DNA of 64,000 nt from Rhizobium johnstonii 3841 (GCF_000009265.1 NC_008380.1:377501-441500); one strand, 5' to 3'. Shown: positions 17,024-27,149, counted from the first letter of the stretch. Made by a program: numbers and translations. Notes: a model not told the origin generated them from the sequence alone.

Positions 17024-17902
17024 TCATGTACTCAGCAGGCTGATCAGGTTCTCGGTGACCGGCGAACGATGTGTTTTCAGGATTGCCAGCGCCAGGCGCG
17101 CCACGGCCGGCGGCCCCTCGATCGGCCGGTAGGCCACACCTTCGAGCTTGATCTGCGAGATCGAGGCCGGCACGATCGAGACGCCGAGATCGGCCGCCAC
17201 CAGATTGACGACCGATGAAATCTGCGGCGCCTCCTGTGCCACGGTCAGCTCGAATCCCGCCTTGCGGCAGGCAAGCACGACATCGTCGTAGAGGCTCAAG
17301 CCCACGAGCCGCGGAAAGAGGATGAAGGGTTCGTCCGCCAGCGCCGCAAGCGGTAGCTTGCTGCGCCGTGCCAAGGGATGGCCGGCGGGCAGGGCGATCA
17401 CCATCGGCTCATCCGGCAGCCGCCGCAGCCGGATACCGGCGGGATCGTCGAGGCTGGGGCGCATGAAGGTGGCGTCCAGCTCGCCGCGTTCCAGCTTCTG
17501 CATCAGCGCCAGCGTATTCATTTCCGTCAGCGATAGCTGCACCTCCGGCCAGCACGCGCGAAAGCGGCGGATCGTCGTGCTGACCACGGGATTGAAGGCG
17601 GAGGAGGCGGTGAAACCGAGCGACAGCCGGCCGGTCTCGCCGCGATTGGCGCTTTGCGCCGCAAGCTTCGCCTTTTCCGCGGCCGCGAGCGACGCCTTTG
17701 CCTCGCCGAGGAAGGCCGTACCCGCTGCCGTCAATTCGGCGCCGTGCGGCACGCGGTGAAACAGCGCCGCACCCACTTCCCTCTCCAGATCGCGGATCTG
17801 CTGGCTGAGCGGCGGCTGCCCGATGCCGAGCTTGCCGGCGGCACGGGTGAAATTGCCTTCTTCTGCCACCGCGAGAAAATACCTCAAATGCCGCAACTCC
17901 AT
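17024..17902 (-). CDS. LysR family transcriptional regulator (BenM/CatM-like)
   Basis: The 292-residue protein begins MELRHLRYFLAVAEEGNFTR, the hallmark N terminus of the BenM/CatM/CbbR-like group, with a helix-turn-helix (AAGKLGIGQPPLSQQIRDLEREVGAALFHRV). GGAG six bases before 17902 selects this ATG over one two codons upstream. The effector domain carries the usual RIRRLPDEPMVIALPAGHPLA-type strand. It is divergent from the MFS transporter at 17994, its likely target. Confidence 0.88.
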   Translation of the reverse strand: MELRHLRYFLAVAEEGNFTRAAGKLGIGQPPLSQQIRDLEREVGAALFHRVPHGAELTAAGTAFLGEAKASLAAAEKAKLAAQSANRGETGRLSLGFTASSAFNPVVSTTIRRFRACWPEVQLSLTEMNTLALMQKLERGELDATFMRPSLDDPAGIRLRRLPDEPMVIALPAGHPLARRSKLPLAALADEPFILFPRLVGLSLYDDVVLACRKAGFELTVAQEAPQISSVVNLVAADLGVSIVPASISQIKLEGVAYRPIEGPPAVARLALAILKTHRSPVTENLISLLST

Positions 17903-17993
17903 CGCCATCTCCAAAACCTATCGGAATCGCCAGTTTCATATATTGGACAAATGGAGTGGCGTTGACTAGATCGGAGACCGGAAGGATGAAGAT

Positions 17994-19627
<1,634 letters not shown>

Positions 19628-19644
19628 CGTCCGCCTCCCGCACA

Positions 19645-21306
19645 TCAACCAAGCCGGATATAGGGCACGTCCTTCTTCGCCACCTCATCCAGCGCCTCCT
19701 CGTAACCGGCATCGGCGTAGCGCATGACGCCAAGCGCCGTATCGTTGGTCAGCGCATGGTCGAGCCGTTCGTCAGCGTCGTCCGTGCCGTCGGCGACGAC
19801 GGTGACGCCACAGCTCGTCATGTAGCCGGCATAGCCGCCGCCGCCGGAATGGATGACGACCAGATCGGCCATCGACGAGCAGAGCATCATCGCGTCAATC
19901 AGCGGCCAGTCGGCGATCGCGTCCGAGCCGTCCTTCATCCCCTCGGTCATGATATTGGGATGCGCCATGGCGCCGGCATCGAGATGGTCGCGGGAGAAGG
20001 CGACGGGGCCTTTGAGTTCGCCGCTCGCCACCAGCGCATTGACGCGCCGGGCGAGTGCCGTGCGTTCGCCATGGCCGAGCCAGGCGATGCGGGCCGGCAG
20101 CCCCTCGAAGGGCACGTGCTCGCGCGCCAGCCGGATCCAGTTGGTGATGATCTTGTTGTCGGGGAACATTTCGAGCAGCAGGTCGTCGATCCGGGCGATG
20201 TCGCTCTCCTCGCCCGATAGCGCCATCCAGCGGAATGGGCCGATCGCCCGGGCAAACAGCGGCCTGAGATAGGCTTCGGTGAAAATCGGAATGTCGAAGG
20301 CATTGGCGACACCGCCCTCTTTGGCCTGCGTGCGGATCAGATTGCCGTTGTCGAAGACTTCCGAGCCCTTTTTCTGGAACTCCAGCATCGCCGTCACATG
20401 CTCGACGATCGAGGCGCGGCTTGCCGCCATCAGCTGGCCCTGGCCGTCGTCACGCAGACCCTTGACCTGATCGAGGTTCATGCCCTTCGGCACGTAGCCA
20501 TAGACGAGGTCGTGCGCCGAGGTCTGGTCGGTGACGATGTCGGGCACGATGCCGCGCCGGGCGATTTCCGGATAGACCTCCGCCGCATTGCCGACGAGGC
20601 CGACGGAAAGCGCCCGCTTGTCCTTCACCGCCGCATCGATCATCTGAAGGGCGCTATCGAGATCAGGCGCGATCTCCTGGAGGTAACCGATCTGCTGGCG
20701 CTTGCGGGCCCGCTCCGGATCGATGTCGACGCAGAGGATCGCAGCGCCTGCCATGCGGCCGGCGAGCGGCTGCGCCCCGCCCATGCCGCCGAGGCCGGCC
20801 GTCAGCACGAACCGGCCGAGGAGATCGCCGCCGAAGCGCCGCTCGGCGATGCGCATGAAGATCTCATACGTGCCCTGGATGACGCCCTGGCTGCCGATAT
20901 ATTGCCAGGCGCCGGCCGTCAGCCCACCCCAGCAGATCAGTCCCTTGCGCTGCAGCTCGTAGAATACTTCGGCCTTTGCCCATTGCCCGACGATATTGCA
21001 GTTCGCCATGATGACCAGCGGTGCCTTGGCATGCGTTCGAACGAGCCCGATCGGCTTGCCGGACTGGATGAGCAGCGTCTGGTCCTCCTCCATCTCGGTC
21101 AGCGCCTTGACAATGCCCCTGTGCGCCGCCCAGTTGCGGGCCGCCTTGCCGAGCGCGGCATAGACGATCAGGTTGTCGGGATCCTCGCCGACGGAGAGCA
21201 CGTTTTCGAGCAGCCGCAGCAGCGCCTCCTGCCGCCAGCCCTTGGCGCGCAGTTCCGGCCCGCCGGGAATCGGAAATTTCGGATGACGTGGATTGGCCTT
21301 CGGCAT
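19645..21306 (-). CDS. urocanase (hutU)-family protein, predicted thiourocanate hydratase
   Basis: The 553-residue protein aligns along the whole length of urocanate hydratase: the NAD-binding region LTAGLGGMGGAQPLA near residue 170, GNAAEVYPEIARRG and TDQTSAHD near 250-265, and a C-terminal RDHLDAG with DGSDAIADWPL. Two places differ. Canonical GLPARICWLG reads GLPARIAWLG (Ala408), so the active-site Cys (Cys410 in the Pseudomonas enzyme, from memory) is absent; and the usual HHGGGVG reads HSGGGGY. It is last in an operon with a non-MIO HAL-family lyase and hydantoin enzymes. I infer a hydratase acting on a thio-urocanate, not histidine degradation. True urocanase remains possible. Confidence 0.8.
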   Translation of the reverse strand: MPKANPRHPKFPIPGGPELRAKGWRQEALLRLLENVLSVGEDPDNLIVYAALGKAARNWAAHRGIVKALTEMEEDQTLLIQSGKPIGLVRTHAKAPLVIMANCNIVGQWAKAEVFYELQRKGLICWGGLTAGAWQYIGSQGVIQGTYEIFMRIAERRFGGDLLGRFVLTAGLGGMGGAQPLAGRMAGAAILCVDIDPERARKRQQIGYLQEIAPDLDSALQMIDAAVKDKRALSVGLVGNAAEVYPEIARRGIVPDIVTDQTSAHDLVYGYVPKGMNLDQVKGLRDDGQGQLMAASRASIVEHVTAMLEFQKKGSEVFDNGNLIRTQAKEGGVANAFDIPIFTEAYLRPLFARAIGPFRWMALSGEESDIARIDDLLLEMFPDNKIITNWIRLAREHVPFEGLPARIAWLGHGERTALARRVNALVASGELKGPVAFSRDHLDAGAMAHPNIMTEGMKDGSDAIADWPLIDAMMLCSSMADLVVIHSGGGGYAGYMTSCGVTVVADGTDDADERLDHALTNDTALGVMRYADAGYEEALDEVAKKDVPYIRLG

Positions 21307-21324
21307 CGTGGGTTCCTCGTTTTG

Positions 21325-21654
21325 CTACTTGCTCGGCAGCGATTCCACATAGGCGAGCGCCGCATCGAGCAAACGTCGTCTCAGAGCATCGTCGCCATAA
21401 ACCTTGGCATTGCCGCGCACCCAGCCATGCATCACCCGCTCGCCCGACAGCATCTGGATCACGCCTGGCAGCGCCAGCGCCCAGCCGTCATTCCCTTTGC
21501 CGAGACGGATCAGCATGCCGTCCTGGCGCGCGCAGCAGAGAAGATTGCCGTTCAGCATGAAGGCCCAGCCGCCGAACATCGATTTTTCGGCAAGGCCCGG
21601 CTGACCGCCGAGTTCCTCACGCATCAGTTCTTCCAAGCCGGGATCGCGCGCCAT
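21325..21654 (-). CDS. TfoX/Sxy N-terminal domain protein
   Basis: The 109-residue protein matches the TfoX N-terminal domain: EELMREELGGQPGLAEKSMFGGWAFMLNGNLLC with the invariant K-x-M-F-G-G, then MLIRLGKGN. It has only this domain; competence activators also carry a C-terminal domain. It lies 3 bp after the DUF917 gene and 18 bp before the urocanase-family gene, so it is co-transcribed with them. Its job in the pathway is unknown; a small-molecule-binding or accessory role is a guess. Confidence 0.82.
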   Translation of the reverse strand: MARDPGLEELMREELGGQPGLAEKSMFGGWAFMLNGNLLCCARQDGMLIRLGKGNDGWALALPGVIQMLSGERVMHGWVRGNAKVYGDDALRRRLLDAALAYVESLPSK

Positions 21655-21657
21655 GGA

Positions 21658-22755
21658 TCAGGCCTTCGTCGCCAGTGCATAACGTGCGATCTCGATCCCC
21701 ATCGCCTTTTCGACGACGGGATAGACGGTCGGATCGAGCACGCTTGCCGACAGCGGAATGATCTCCATCGGCACATGCAGGATGAAGACATGCATGCCGC
21801 TCTGAAGCTGGCCGACGCTGAGCGGCTCGCCTTCCGGTGAAAGCGTGGTGATGACGGCGGGGAAGGTGGCAAGCCTTTTGCCATCCGCATCGTCCACCGC
21901 CATATATTCGTTCATCACGTGCAGCGTCACCGATTTTTCGCTTGCGCCGACGGTGATCGTGCCGATGTCGAAGGCTTCCTTGGTGTAGACGACGTCCTTG
22001 CGGGTAATGACGCCTTCGGCAAGGATATGGCCGCCCGTCGTCTTGCAGATCGCGTCGATGACGGCAGATCCGCCGCGCTTCTCCGCCGCGATGATTGCTT
22101 CGCCGAGCGCAAGCGCCATCGAGATGCCGCCGAGCGCCGCATGGGTGCGGACATAGGAGGCGCGGAGCGGATTGCGGCAGCTGGCGATGAAGCCGCCGGA
22201 TTGGTCGGCAGCAGCGCGCAGCACCGGCGAGATCTTCGCCGTCGCGCCCTTCACAACCAGCTCGATATAGCGGTTCTCGGACCGATTGCCGCCGACGGCG
22301 GTCTGGATCATCTGCTGGGGCGAGCCCGCCATGCCGATCGAGCCCATGTCGCCGGTGGGATGCGCACGGATATCGCCGACGGCGTCGACCACCTTGGTGC
22401 CGAGGATCGCGGATGGCAGCCAGCCGTTCAGCGTCGAGGATTTGCCATTCTGGCCGATGATCAGCCCGGAAAGCTTTTCACCCAGCGCCTCCTGCAGCAA
22501 TTGCACTGATTTCACATAGTCGATGCCCTGCATTTCCCAGGGGGTGGTGGAGGCCGGCGCGCCGATCGCGGCCGCAGTCGCAATCCAGTCCTCGTCCCGC
22601 AATTCGTCGATCGAGACCAGCTCCGGCTTGCCGACATTGACGGCGGCATAACCGAGCATCCGTCCGTGATCGGCCCAGCCGCCGCCGCCGGCGGCATAGA
22701 CGGAGCCGCCCTTGACGGCAGCTTCCACGTCCTTCTCAACGAGTATGCGTCCCAT
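21658..22755 (-). CDS. DUF917 / S-methyl-thiohydantoin desulfurase family protein
   Basis: The 365-residue protein has the DUF917 beginning, a Gly-rich GGSVYAAGGGGWADHGRML near residue 15, followed by ELVSIDELRDEDW, a long middle domain with PTGDMGSIGMAGSP, and a C-terminal domain. Pfam renamed this family after S-methyl-thiohydantoin desulfurase, which fits a step that removes sulfur from a thiohydantoin. AGGAGAGG precedes the ATG, which lies 20 bp inside the end of the M20 gene. In the inferred ergothioneine route it would convert 3-(5-oxo-2-thioxoimidazolidin-4-yl)propionate to the dioxo (hydantoin) form with loss of sulfide. Confidence 0.75.
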   Translation of the reverse strand: MGRILVEKDVEAAVKGGSVYAAGGGGWADHGRMLGYAAVNVGKPELVSIDELRDEDWIATAAAIGAPASTTPWEMQGIDYVKSVQLLQEALGEKLSGLIIGQNGKSSTLNGWLPSAILGTKVVDAVGDIRAHPTGDMGSIGMAGSPQQMIQTAVGGNRSENRYIELVVKGATAKISPVLRAAADQSGGFIASCRNPLRASYVRTHAALGGISMALALGEAIIAAEKRGGSAVIDAICKTTGGHILAEGVITRKDVVYTKEAFDIGTITVGASEKSVTLHVMNEYMAVDDADGKRLATFPAVITTLSPEGEPLSVGQLQSGMHVFILHVPMEIIPLSASVLDPTVYPVVEKAMGIEIARYALATKA

Positions 22756-24016
22756 CGGTCCTCTCCTGATTCAAGCTCGTGTCCATCTCGCGCACCGCCT
22801 CGAAAAGCACGGCGGTGCCGAGCGTGATATCGTCATTGTCAGCCCATTCGTCGGCCGAATGGCTGCGGCCTTCCCGGCAGGGTACGAAGATCATCGCCGC
22901 CGGCGCCACCTTGGCGATCCAGGCCGTATCGTGCCCCGCGCCGGAGGCCATGCGCCGATGTTTTGCGCCGACACGTTCGCAGGCAGCCTCCAACATCGAC
23001 AGTAGCCCGGGATCAGCAGGCGTCGGCTGATTGTCGGAAACCCGGTTCGGCGTCTTGATCGTCACGCCGTAGGCGCCCGCCAGCTTTTCGACATGACCGT
23101 CGAGCCAGCGGCAGAATGCTTCCATGTCGGCACGGATTTCGGCACGGCCATCGATCAGCAGCACCACCTTCGACGGCACGACATTGGCGGCATTCGGCTC
23201 GATCCGGAATTCGCCGACCGTCGCCGCGAAATGCCCCGGCGATTTGGCAAGCTCGGCGGCGGCATTGCGGATGTCGAGCACCAGCTGCGCCGCCGCCACC
23301 AGCGCATCCGCCCGCCGGTCCATCGGCGTCGTGCCGGCATGGTCGGCCCGCCCTTCGACGGTGATCTCGACACGGGTGATGCCTGATATCGCGGTGACGA
23401 TGCCGACATCCTCCTTTTCGGCTTCGAGCACCGGGCCCTGTTCGATATGAAGCTCCAGAAAGCCTGCTATATCGGGCCTGTTCTGCTGCATCAGCACATC
23501 GGGTCTGCCGCCGACCTGCGCGATGCCCTCTGCGAGGTCGCGCCCGTCGCTGACCCGCGAAAGCCAGGCCTCCGGCAGTTGGCCGGTCATGCCGCGGCTG
23601 CCGATGCAGGACACGCCGAAGATGCTCACCTCCTCGGCAAGGAAATCGACGATTTCCAGATCGTGATCGAGCTCGATATTCTGGTCAACAAGCGCGCGCG
23701 CCACCTCCAGTGCCGAGATGACCCCGGCAATGCCGTCGAAGCGGCCGCCGTCCGGCACCGTGTCGGAATGCGAGCCGATCATGATCGTGCCGAGCCATGG
23801 TTTTCGGCCTGTCCGCCGGCCGATCAGATTGCCGGCGGCATCGATCCGCGTTTCCAGCCCCGCCGCCTTCATCCGTCCTTCGATATAGGCGCGGCCGTCG
23901 AGAAAGAGCGGCGAGAAGGCCCGCCGCGTCCAGGGATGCCCCGGCTCGGTAATCCCGGCCAGTGCCTCGATATCTTCGGCGATCCGGCTGGCATTGACGG
24001 GAAGATTGCGGCTCAT
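22736..24016 (-). CDS. M20 family Zn hydrolase, N-carbamoyl-L-amino acid hydrolase/allantoate amidohydrolase-like
   Basis: The 426-residue protein is an M20 amidase of the HyuC/AllC type. Metal ligands are seen in GSHSDTVPDGGRFDG near residue 82, FLAEEVSIFG near 127, LELHIEQGP near 192 and SHSADEW near 385; AGHDTAWIA near 358 and GTTPMDRRAD in the dimerisation domain are family signatures. These enzymes hydrolyse N-carbamoyl amino acids or allantoate, releasing CO2 and ammonia. Its start overlaps the hydantoinase stop by ATGA. I infer N-carbamoyl-L-glutamate as substrate, giving glutamate as the pathway's end product. Confidence 0.85.
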   Translation of the reverse strand: MSRNLPVNASRIAEDIEALAGITEPGHPWTRRAFSPLFLDGRAYIEGRMKAAGLETRIDAAGNLIGRRTGRKPWLGTIMIGSHSDTVPDGGRFDGIAGVISALEVARALVDQNIELDHDLEIVDFLAEEVSIFGVSCIGSRGMTGQLPEAWLSRVSDGRDLAEGIAQVGGRPDVLMQQNRPDIAGFLELHIEQGPVLEAEKEDVGIVTAISGITRVEITVEGRADHAGTTPMDRRADALVAAAQLVLDIRNAAAELAKSPGHFAATVGEFRIEPNAANVVPSKVVLLIDGRAEIRADMEAFCRWLDGHVEKLAGAYGVTIKTPNRVSDNQPTPADPGLLSMLEAACERVGAKHRRMASGAGHDTAWIAKVAPAAMIFVPCREGRSHSADEWADNDDITLGTAVLFEAVREMDTSLNQERTDGTHTR

Positions 24017-25392
24017 GCTTCAGCTCCCGCAATGACCTGGCGCGGCAGCGGCCGCACGAACCTGCCGGTGCCGGGCTTGGCCAGCACCTTCGCGCCCTCG
24101 GCGATCTTTTCGCCGCGCAGATAGGTGGCGGAGACGGTCCAGGGCAGGCGGATGCCGTTATAGGGGCTCCAGCCGACGACGTTGTTACCGCTGGCTGCGG
24201 CATCATAGACGCTTTCGCGCGGCTCGAGCACGACGATATCGGCATCCTTGCCAGGGGTCAGCGCGCCCTTGATATGGTCGAGCCGGAAATGCTTCGCCGG
24301 GTTCTCCGCCATCAGCCTGGCGGCCCATGTCAGCGGAATGCCGCGTTCGACGGCACCTTTGACAAAAAGCGGCACCATCACCTCGAGGCCGGGAACGCCG
24401 GAGGCGTTGGCGAGCATGTCGGGATTGGTCTTGCGGTTTTCCGACCAACTGACGTGATCGGTCGAGACCAGCCAGACATCGCCCTCCGCCACCTTCCGCC
24501 AGAGCCTCTCCACCTCGGCGCGCGGCCGCACGGGCGGATTGATCTTCGCCTTGCCGCCGAGCCGCTTCACGTCGCTTTCCTCGTCGAGCGTCAGGTAGTG
24601 GATGCAGCATTCGACTGTTGCCGCAAAGCCGTCGCGGCGATAGGCGCGCGCGATATCGTAGCCGCGTCCGAGCGAGCAGTGCACCACATGCGCCGGGCAG
24701 CCGGTATTGGCGCCGGTCTCGAAGATCGTATGCATCGCCAGCAGTTCGGTGATCGGCGGCCGCGACAGGCCGTGCGCCCGCCAGTCGGTGATGCCGCTCG
24801 CCTTCACCTGTTCCATGTAAGTGCGCACCGCCTCGTCGTCTTCATTGTGCACGCCCGCCGTCAGCCCGGTCGGCGCGATTGCCGCAAAGCAGGCGTCGAG
24901 CAGGGCCGGCGGAATGCGCGGAAAGCGCTTCGGATCGGTGCCGAAGGTCGAGAATTTGAAGGCCGCAACGCCTGCCTCCACCATCTCACGGATGCGCACC
25001 GGGCCTTCTTCGGGATCGACGGTGCCGTAAAGCGCGTAATCGACCAGCGCCTGCGGGCCGGCATGGTCGATCTTCCGCTTCACCGCCGCCGCCGAGCAGA
25101 CGAGATTGCCCTCGTCATAGGGCATGTCGACAATGACAGTCACGCCGCCGGCCGCTGCCGATCGTGTCGACCAGAGGAAATCCTCCTGGTCTTTCTGGGA
25201 AAGCGAATGCACCTGCGCGTCGATCGCACCGGGCAGGATCAGCGCTTTTCCGAGCAGATGCCGTTCGCGGCCCGCAGGCGGTACGCCGAGGCCGACCTCG
25301 GCGATTTTGCCGTCGCGCACGGCGACATAGCCCTCGTCGACAATGCGGTCCGGCAGCACCACCGTGCCCTGCAGAACGAGATCGAAGTCCAT
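24013..25392 (-). CDS. hydantoinase/dihydropyrimidinase-like cyclic amidohydrolase
   Basis: The 459-residue amidohydrolase-superfamily protein follows the hydantoinase/allantoinase plan: PGAIDAQVH near residue 55-62, the lysine to be carboxylated in AAFKFSTFG near 145, His in GVHNEDDEA near 185, His in HVVHCS near 240, and Asp in STDHVSW near 305. One ligand is odd: the D-x-H-x-H motif reads D-A-Q-V-H, so the first His is Gln60. It lies 23 bp after the lyase gene. I infer opening of the hydantoin ring of 3-(2,5-dioxoimidazolidin-4-yl)propionate to N-carbamoyl-glutamate. Confidence 0.85.
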   Translation of the reverse strand: MDFDLVLQGTVVLPDRIVDEGYVAVRDGKIAEVGLGVPPAGRERHLLGKALILPGAIDAQVHSLSQKDQEDFLWSTRSAAAGGVTVIVDMPYDEGNLVCSAAAVKRKIDHAGPQALVDYALYGTVDPEEGPVRIREMVEAGVAAFKFSTFGTDPKRFPRIPPALLDACFAAIAPTGLTAGVHNEDDEAVRTYMEQVKASGITDWRAHGLSRPPITELLAMHTIFETGANTGCPAHVVHCSLGRGYDIARAYRRDGFAATVECCIHYLTLDEESDVKRLGGKAKINPPVRPRAEVERLWRKVAEGDVWLVSTDHVSWSENRKTNPDMLANASGVPGLEVMVPLFVKGAVERGIPLTWAARLMAENPAKHFRLDHIKGALTPGKDADIVVLEPRESVYDAAASGNNVVGWSPYNGIRLPWTVSATYLRGEKIAEGAKVLAKPGTGRFVRPLPRQVIAGAEA

Positions 25393-25415
25393 GCTGCTTC
25401 CTCCGTAACTGGAAA

Positions 25416-27002
25416 TCAGACCGCTGCCGGCTCGTGATGGGTTAGCCGTTCCTCGATGCGCTGCAGCGAGCCGAGGGCGAAGAAATCGTCGAAGGAGGCG
25501 ATCGGAACCTGCTCGGTCAGCTTGGTCACGAATTCGTCCGAACCAAGTTCTTCCTCGATCGCCTCCACTTCAGCCGAAAGCGGCCGGTCGACCGTATAGA
25601 AATCCGCATGTTTGCGCACGACCTCGTAGAGCATGGCGGCGACACCTTTCGGTTCATCGCCGAGAATGTCGATCGCCTGGGCAGACAGCAGTGCCTCGAG
25701 GGCTGCGAGACGCTTCAGCGCCCGCATCTGCCGGTCGAAGCGCTCGATGACGAGCGGCAAGAAGGCAGCCTCGTCCTCCAGTCCGGCGGCAACCACCAGC
25801 GACTGGGCCGACACGGGATTGGACATCGACAGCACGCGCGAGAAGATCTCGCCGGCAAGTTTGATGATCGGCCCGAAACCGGTGGCAATCCGCCCCGGTG
25901 GCACGAGATTGACCGGTAGGTCGCGCCGCTGGCCGTTGCCGAGAATGACGCAGCGGTTGAAGGCGTTGCGCGCCGCATGCGCCATGCAGAGCGCGGCCGA
26001 TTCGAGCAGGATCGTCACATCGAGCGGCAGAGAGCCGCCTGACGTCATCACCCGGCCTTCGACCACGACGGGATTGTCGTCCGAGCGCCCGGTGGCGGCA
26101 AGGATCTTGTGGCCGGTCGATAGCAGGTTCTCGATCACCGCGCCGAACACCTGCGCGATCATGCGCAGGCTGAGGGGATCCTGCACATGCGTTGCCACAG
26201 GCCAGTTCCATTCGTCGGAGGCATTGCAGAGCCAGGCGCCGATCAGCGCTTCGCGCGCCGTTCCGACATGCCGGACCGCCTTCCAGGGATCGCGGGAGGC
26301 GCCGAGCGCGCCGGCCGCCATCATCGCCGTTGCCAGCAGGACGCGGATCGAGGCCGCGGCGTTGCGCGTCGTTTCCGCTGCCGAGGCAAAGCTCACCGCA
26401 TTGACGCTGAGCGAGGCGAGGCTGTCGCGCGGCGCCATCCGCATCGGTTCCAGCCCGGCCGCCTGGAAAGCCTCGGCCGCCTGCATCCGGTTGCCGCGAT
26501 AGATTGCTTCGCCGACGCCGGTCAGCACCGCGCCGATCTGTCCCATCAGGCCGATATCCGCACAGCCGATCGAGCCGGTGCGGCGCACGACCGGGATGAG
26601 ATCGGCCTCGAGCATCCTGATATAGGCCTGGATCAGCTCCGGCGTGCAGCCGACCTGGCCGGTCAGCGCCGTGTTGATACGGATCGCCATGGCATTGCGC
26701 ACGATATTGCAGGAAAAGGGGGTGCCTGTGCCGAAATGATGGGCGCGCACCAAGCCGAGATTGAAGGTGTCGAGTTCGTCGGCCGACCACTCCACATCCT
26801 TCATGGCGCCGACGCCTGTCGTCGAGCCGTAGACGGGCATGCCGGAGGCAATCGCATCCTCGACGACCTCGCGGGCGATCGCGATGCGGGCCATGCCTGT
26901 CGCCGAAGCCGAAACCGCAGCCTTGCCCGCCCCGATTGTCACCATCTCGGCAAAACCGAGCGGTCGTCCGGAAAGTTCGATGCCAGGGCGTTCGTGCTTC
27001 AT
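25416..27002 (-). CDS. HAL/PAL-family lyase without MIO triad, predicted ergothionase-like
   Basis: The 528-residue protein has the fold of histidine ammonia-lyase: VYGSTTGVG near residue 57 (the catalytic-Tyr loop), NPVVVEGRVMTSGG near 320, and a long helical C terminus. The segment that should read GSVGASGDL reads GSIGCADIGL (Cys147-Ala148-Asp149), so the Ala-Ser-Gly that cyclises to the MIO cofactor is missing and ammonia elimination by the usual route is unlikely. Ergothionases are HAL relatives that eliminate trimethylamine, a better leaving group. It is first in a six-gene operon. GGGAGATATGGCAC precedes the ATG. The substrate is inferred. Confidence 0.8.
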   Translation of the reverse strand: MKHERPGIELSGRPLGFAEMVTIGAGKAAVSASATGMARIAIAREVVEDAIASGMPVYGSTTGVGAMKDVEWSADELDTFNLGLVRAHHFGTGTPFSCNIVRNAMAIRINTALTGQVGCTPELIQAYIRMLEADLIPVVRRTGSIGCADIGLMGQIGAVLTGVGEAIYRGNRMQAAEAFQAAGLEPMRMAPRDSLASLSVNAVSFASAAETTRNAAASIRVLLATAMMAAGALGASRDPWKAVRHVGTAREALIGAWLCNASDEWNWPVATHVQDPLSLRMIAQVFGAVIENLLSTGHKILAATGRSDDNPVVVEGRVMTSGGSLPLDVTILLESAALCMAHAARNAFNRCVILGNGQRRDLPVNLVPPGRIATGFGPIIKLAGEIFSRVLSMSNPVSAQSLVVAAGLEDEAAFLPLVIERFDRQMRALKRLAALEALLSAQAIDILGDEPKGVAAMLYEVVRKHADFYTVDRPLSAEVEAIEEELGSDEFVTKLTEQVPIASFDDFFALGSLQRIEERLTHHEPAAV

Positions 27003-27016
27003 GTGCCATATCTCCC

Positions 27017-27120
27017 TAGAATGGGATGATTTTAGGCCGATCGGCCCAAAATCTGAATCCCGTTCTAAATTAAAGAGTCAGAGCATGATGTCGCTCACAC
27101 TTTTCGGCATCATGCTTTGA
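27017..27120. repeat. RIME-like palindromic repeat, copy A
   Basis: This intergenic repeat holds two palindromes: TAGAATGGGAT...ATCCCGTTCTA, and AGCATGAT...ATCATGCT around a second stem (ACTTTTCGGC side). It is about 75-80% like copy B at 55886-56000, with the same internal order. RIME elements are known intergenic mosaic repeats of Rhizobium. It lies between ubiB's 3' end and the lyase operon. Confidence 0.75.
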
Positions 27121-27149
27121 AGACGAGACTAAGCGAGCCCTCCGTCACA

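Noticed and set aside
20398..21840. 480-codon plus-strand open frame opposite the urocanase-family gene
   Set aside because: Antisense shadow with biased composition and no motif.
19645..27002. Plain histidine utilisation (hutU-hutH) operon
   Set aside because: No hutI, hutG or hutF; the lyase lacks the MIO triad and the urocanase homologue lacks the active-site Cys; hydantoin and desulfurase-family genes would be left over.
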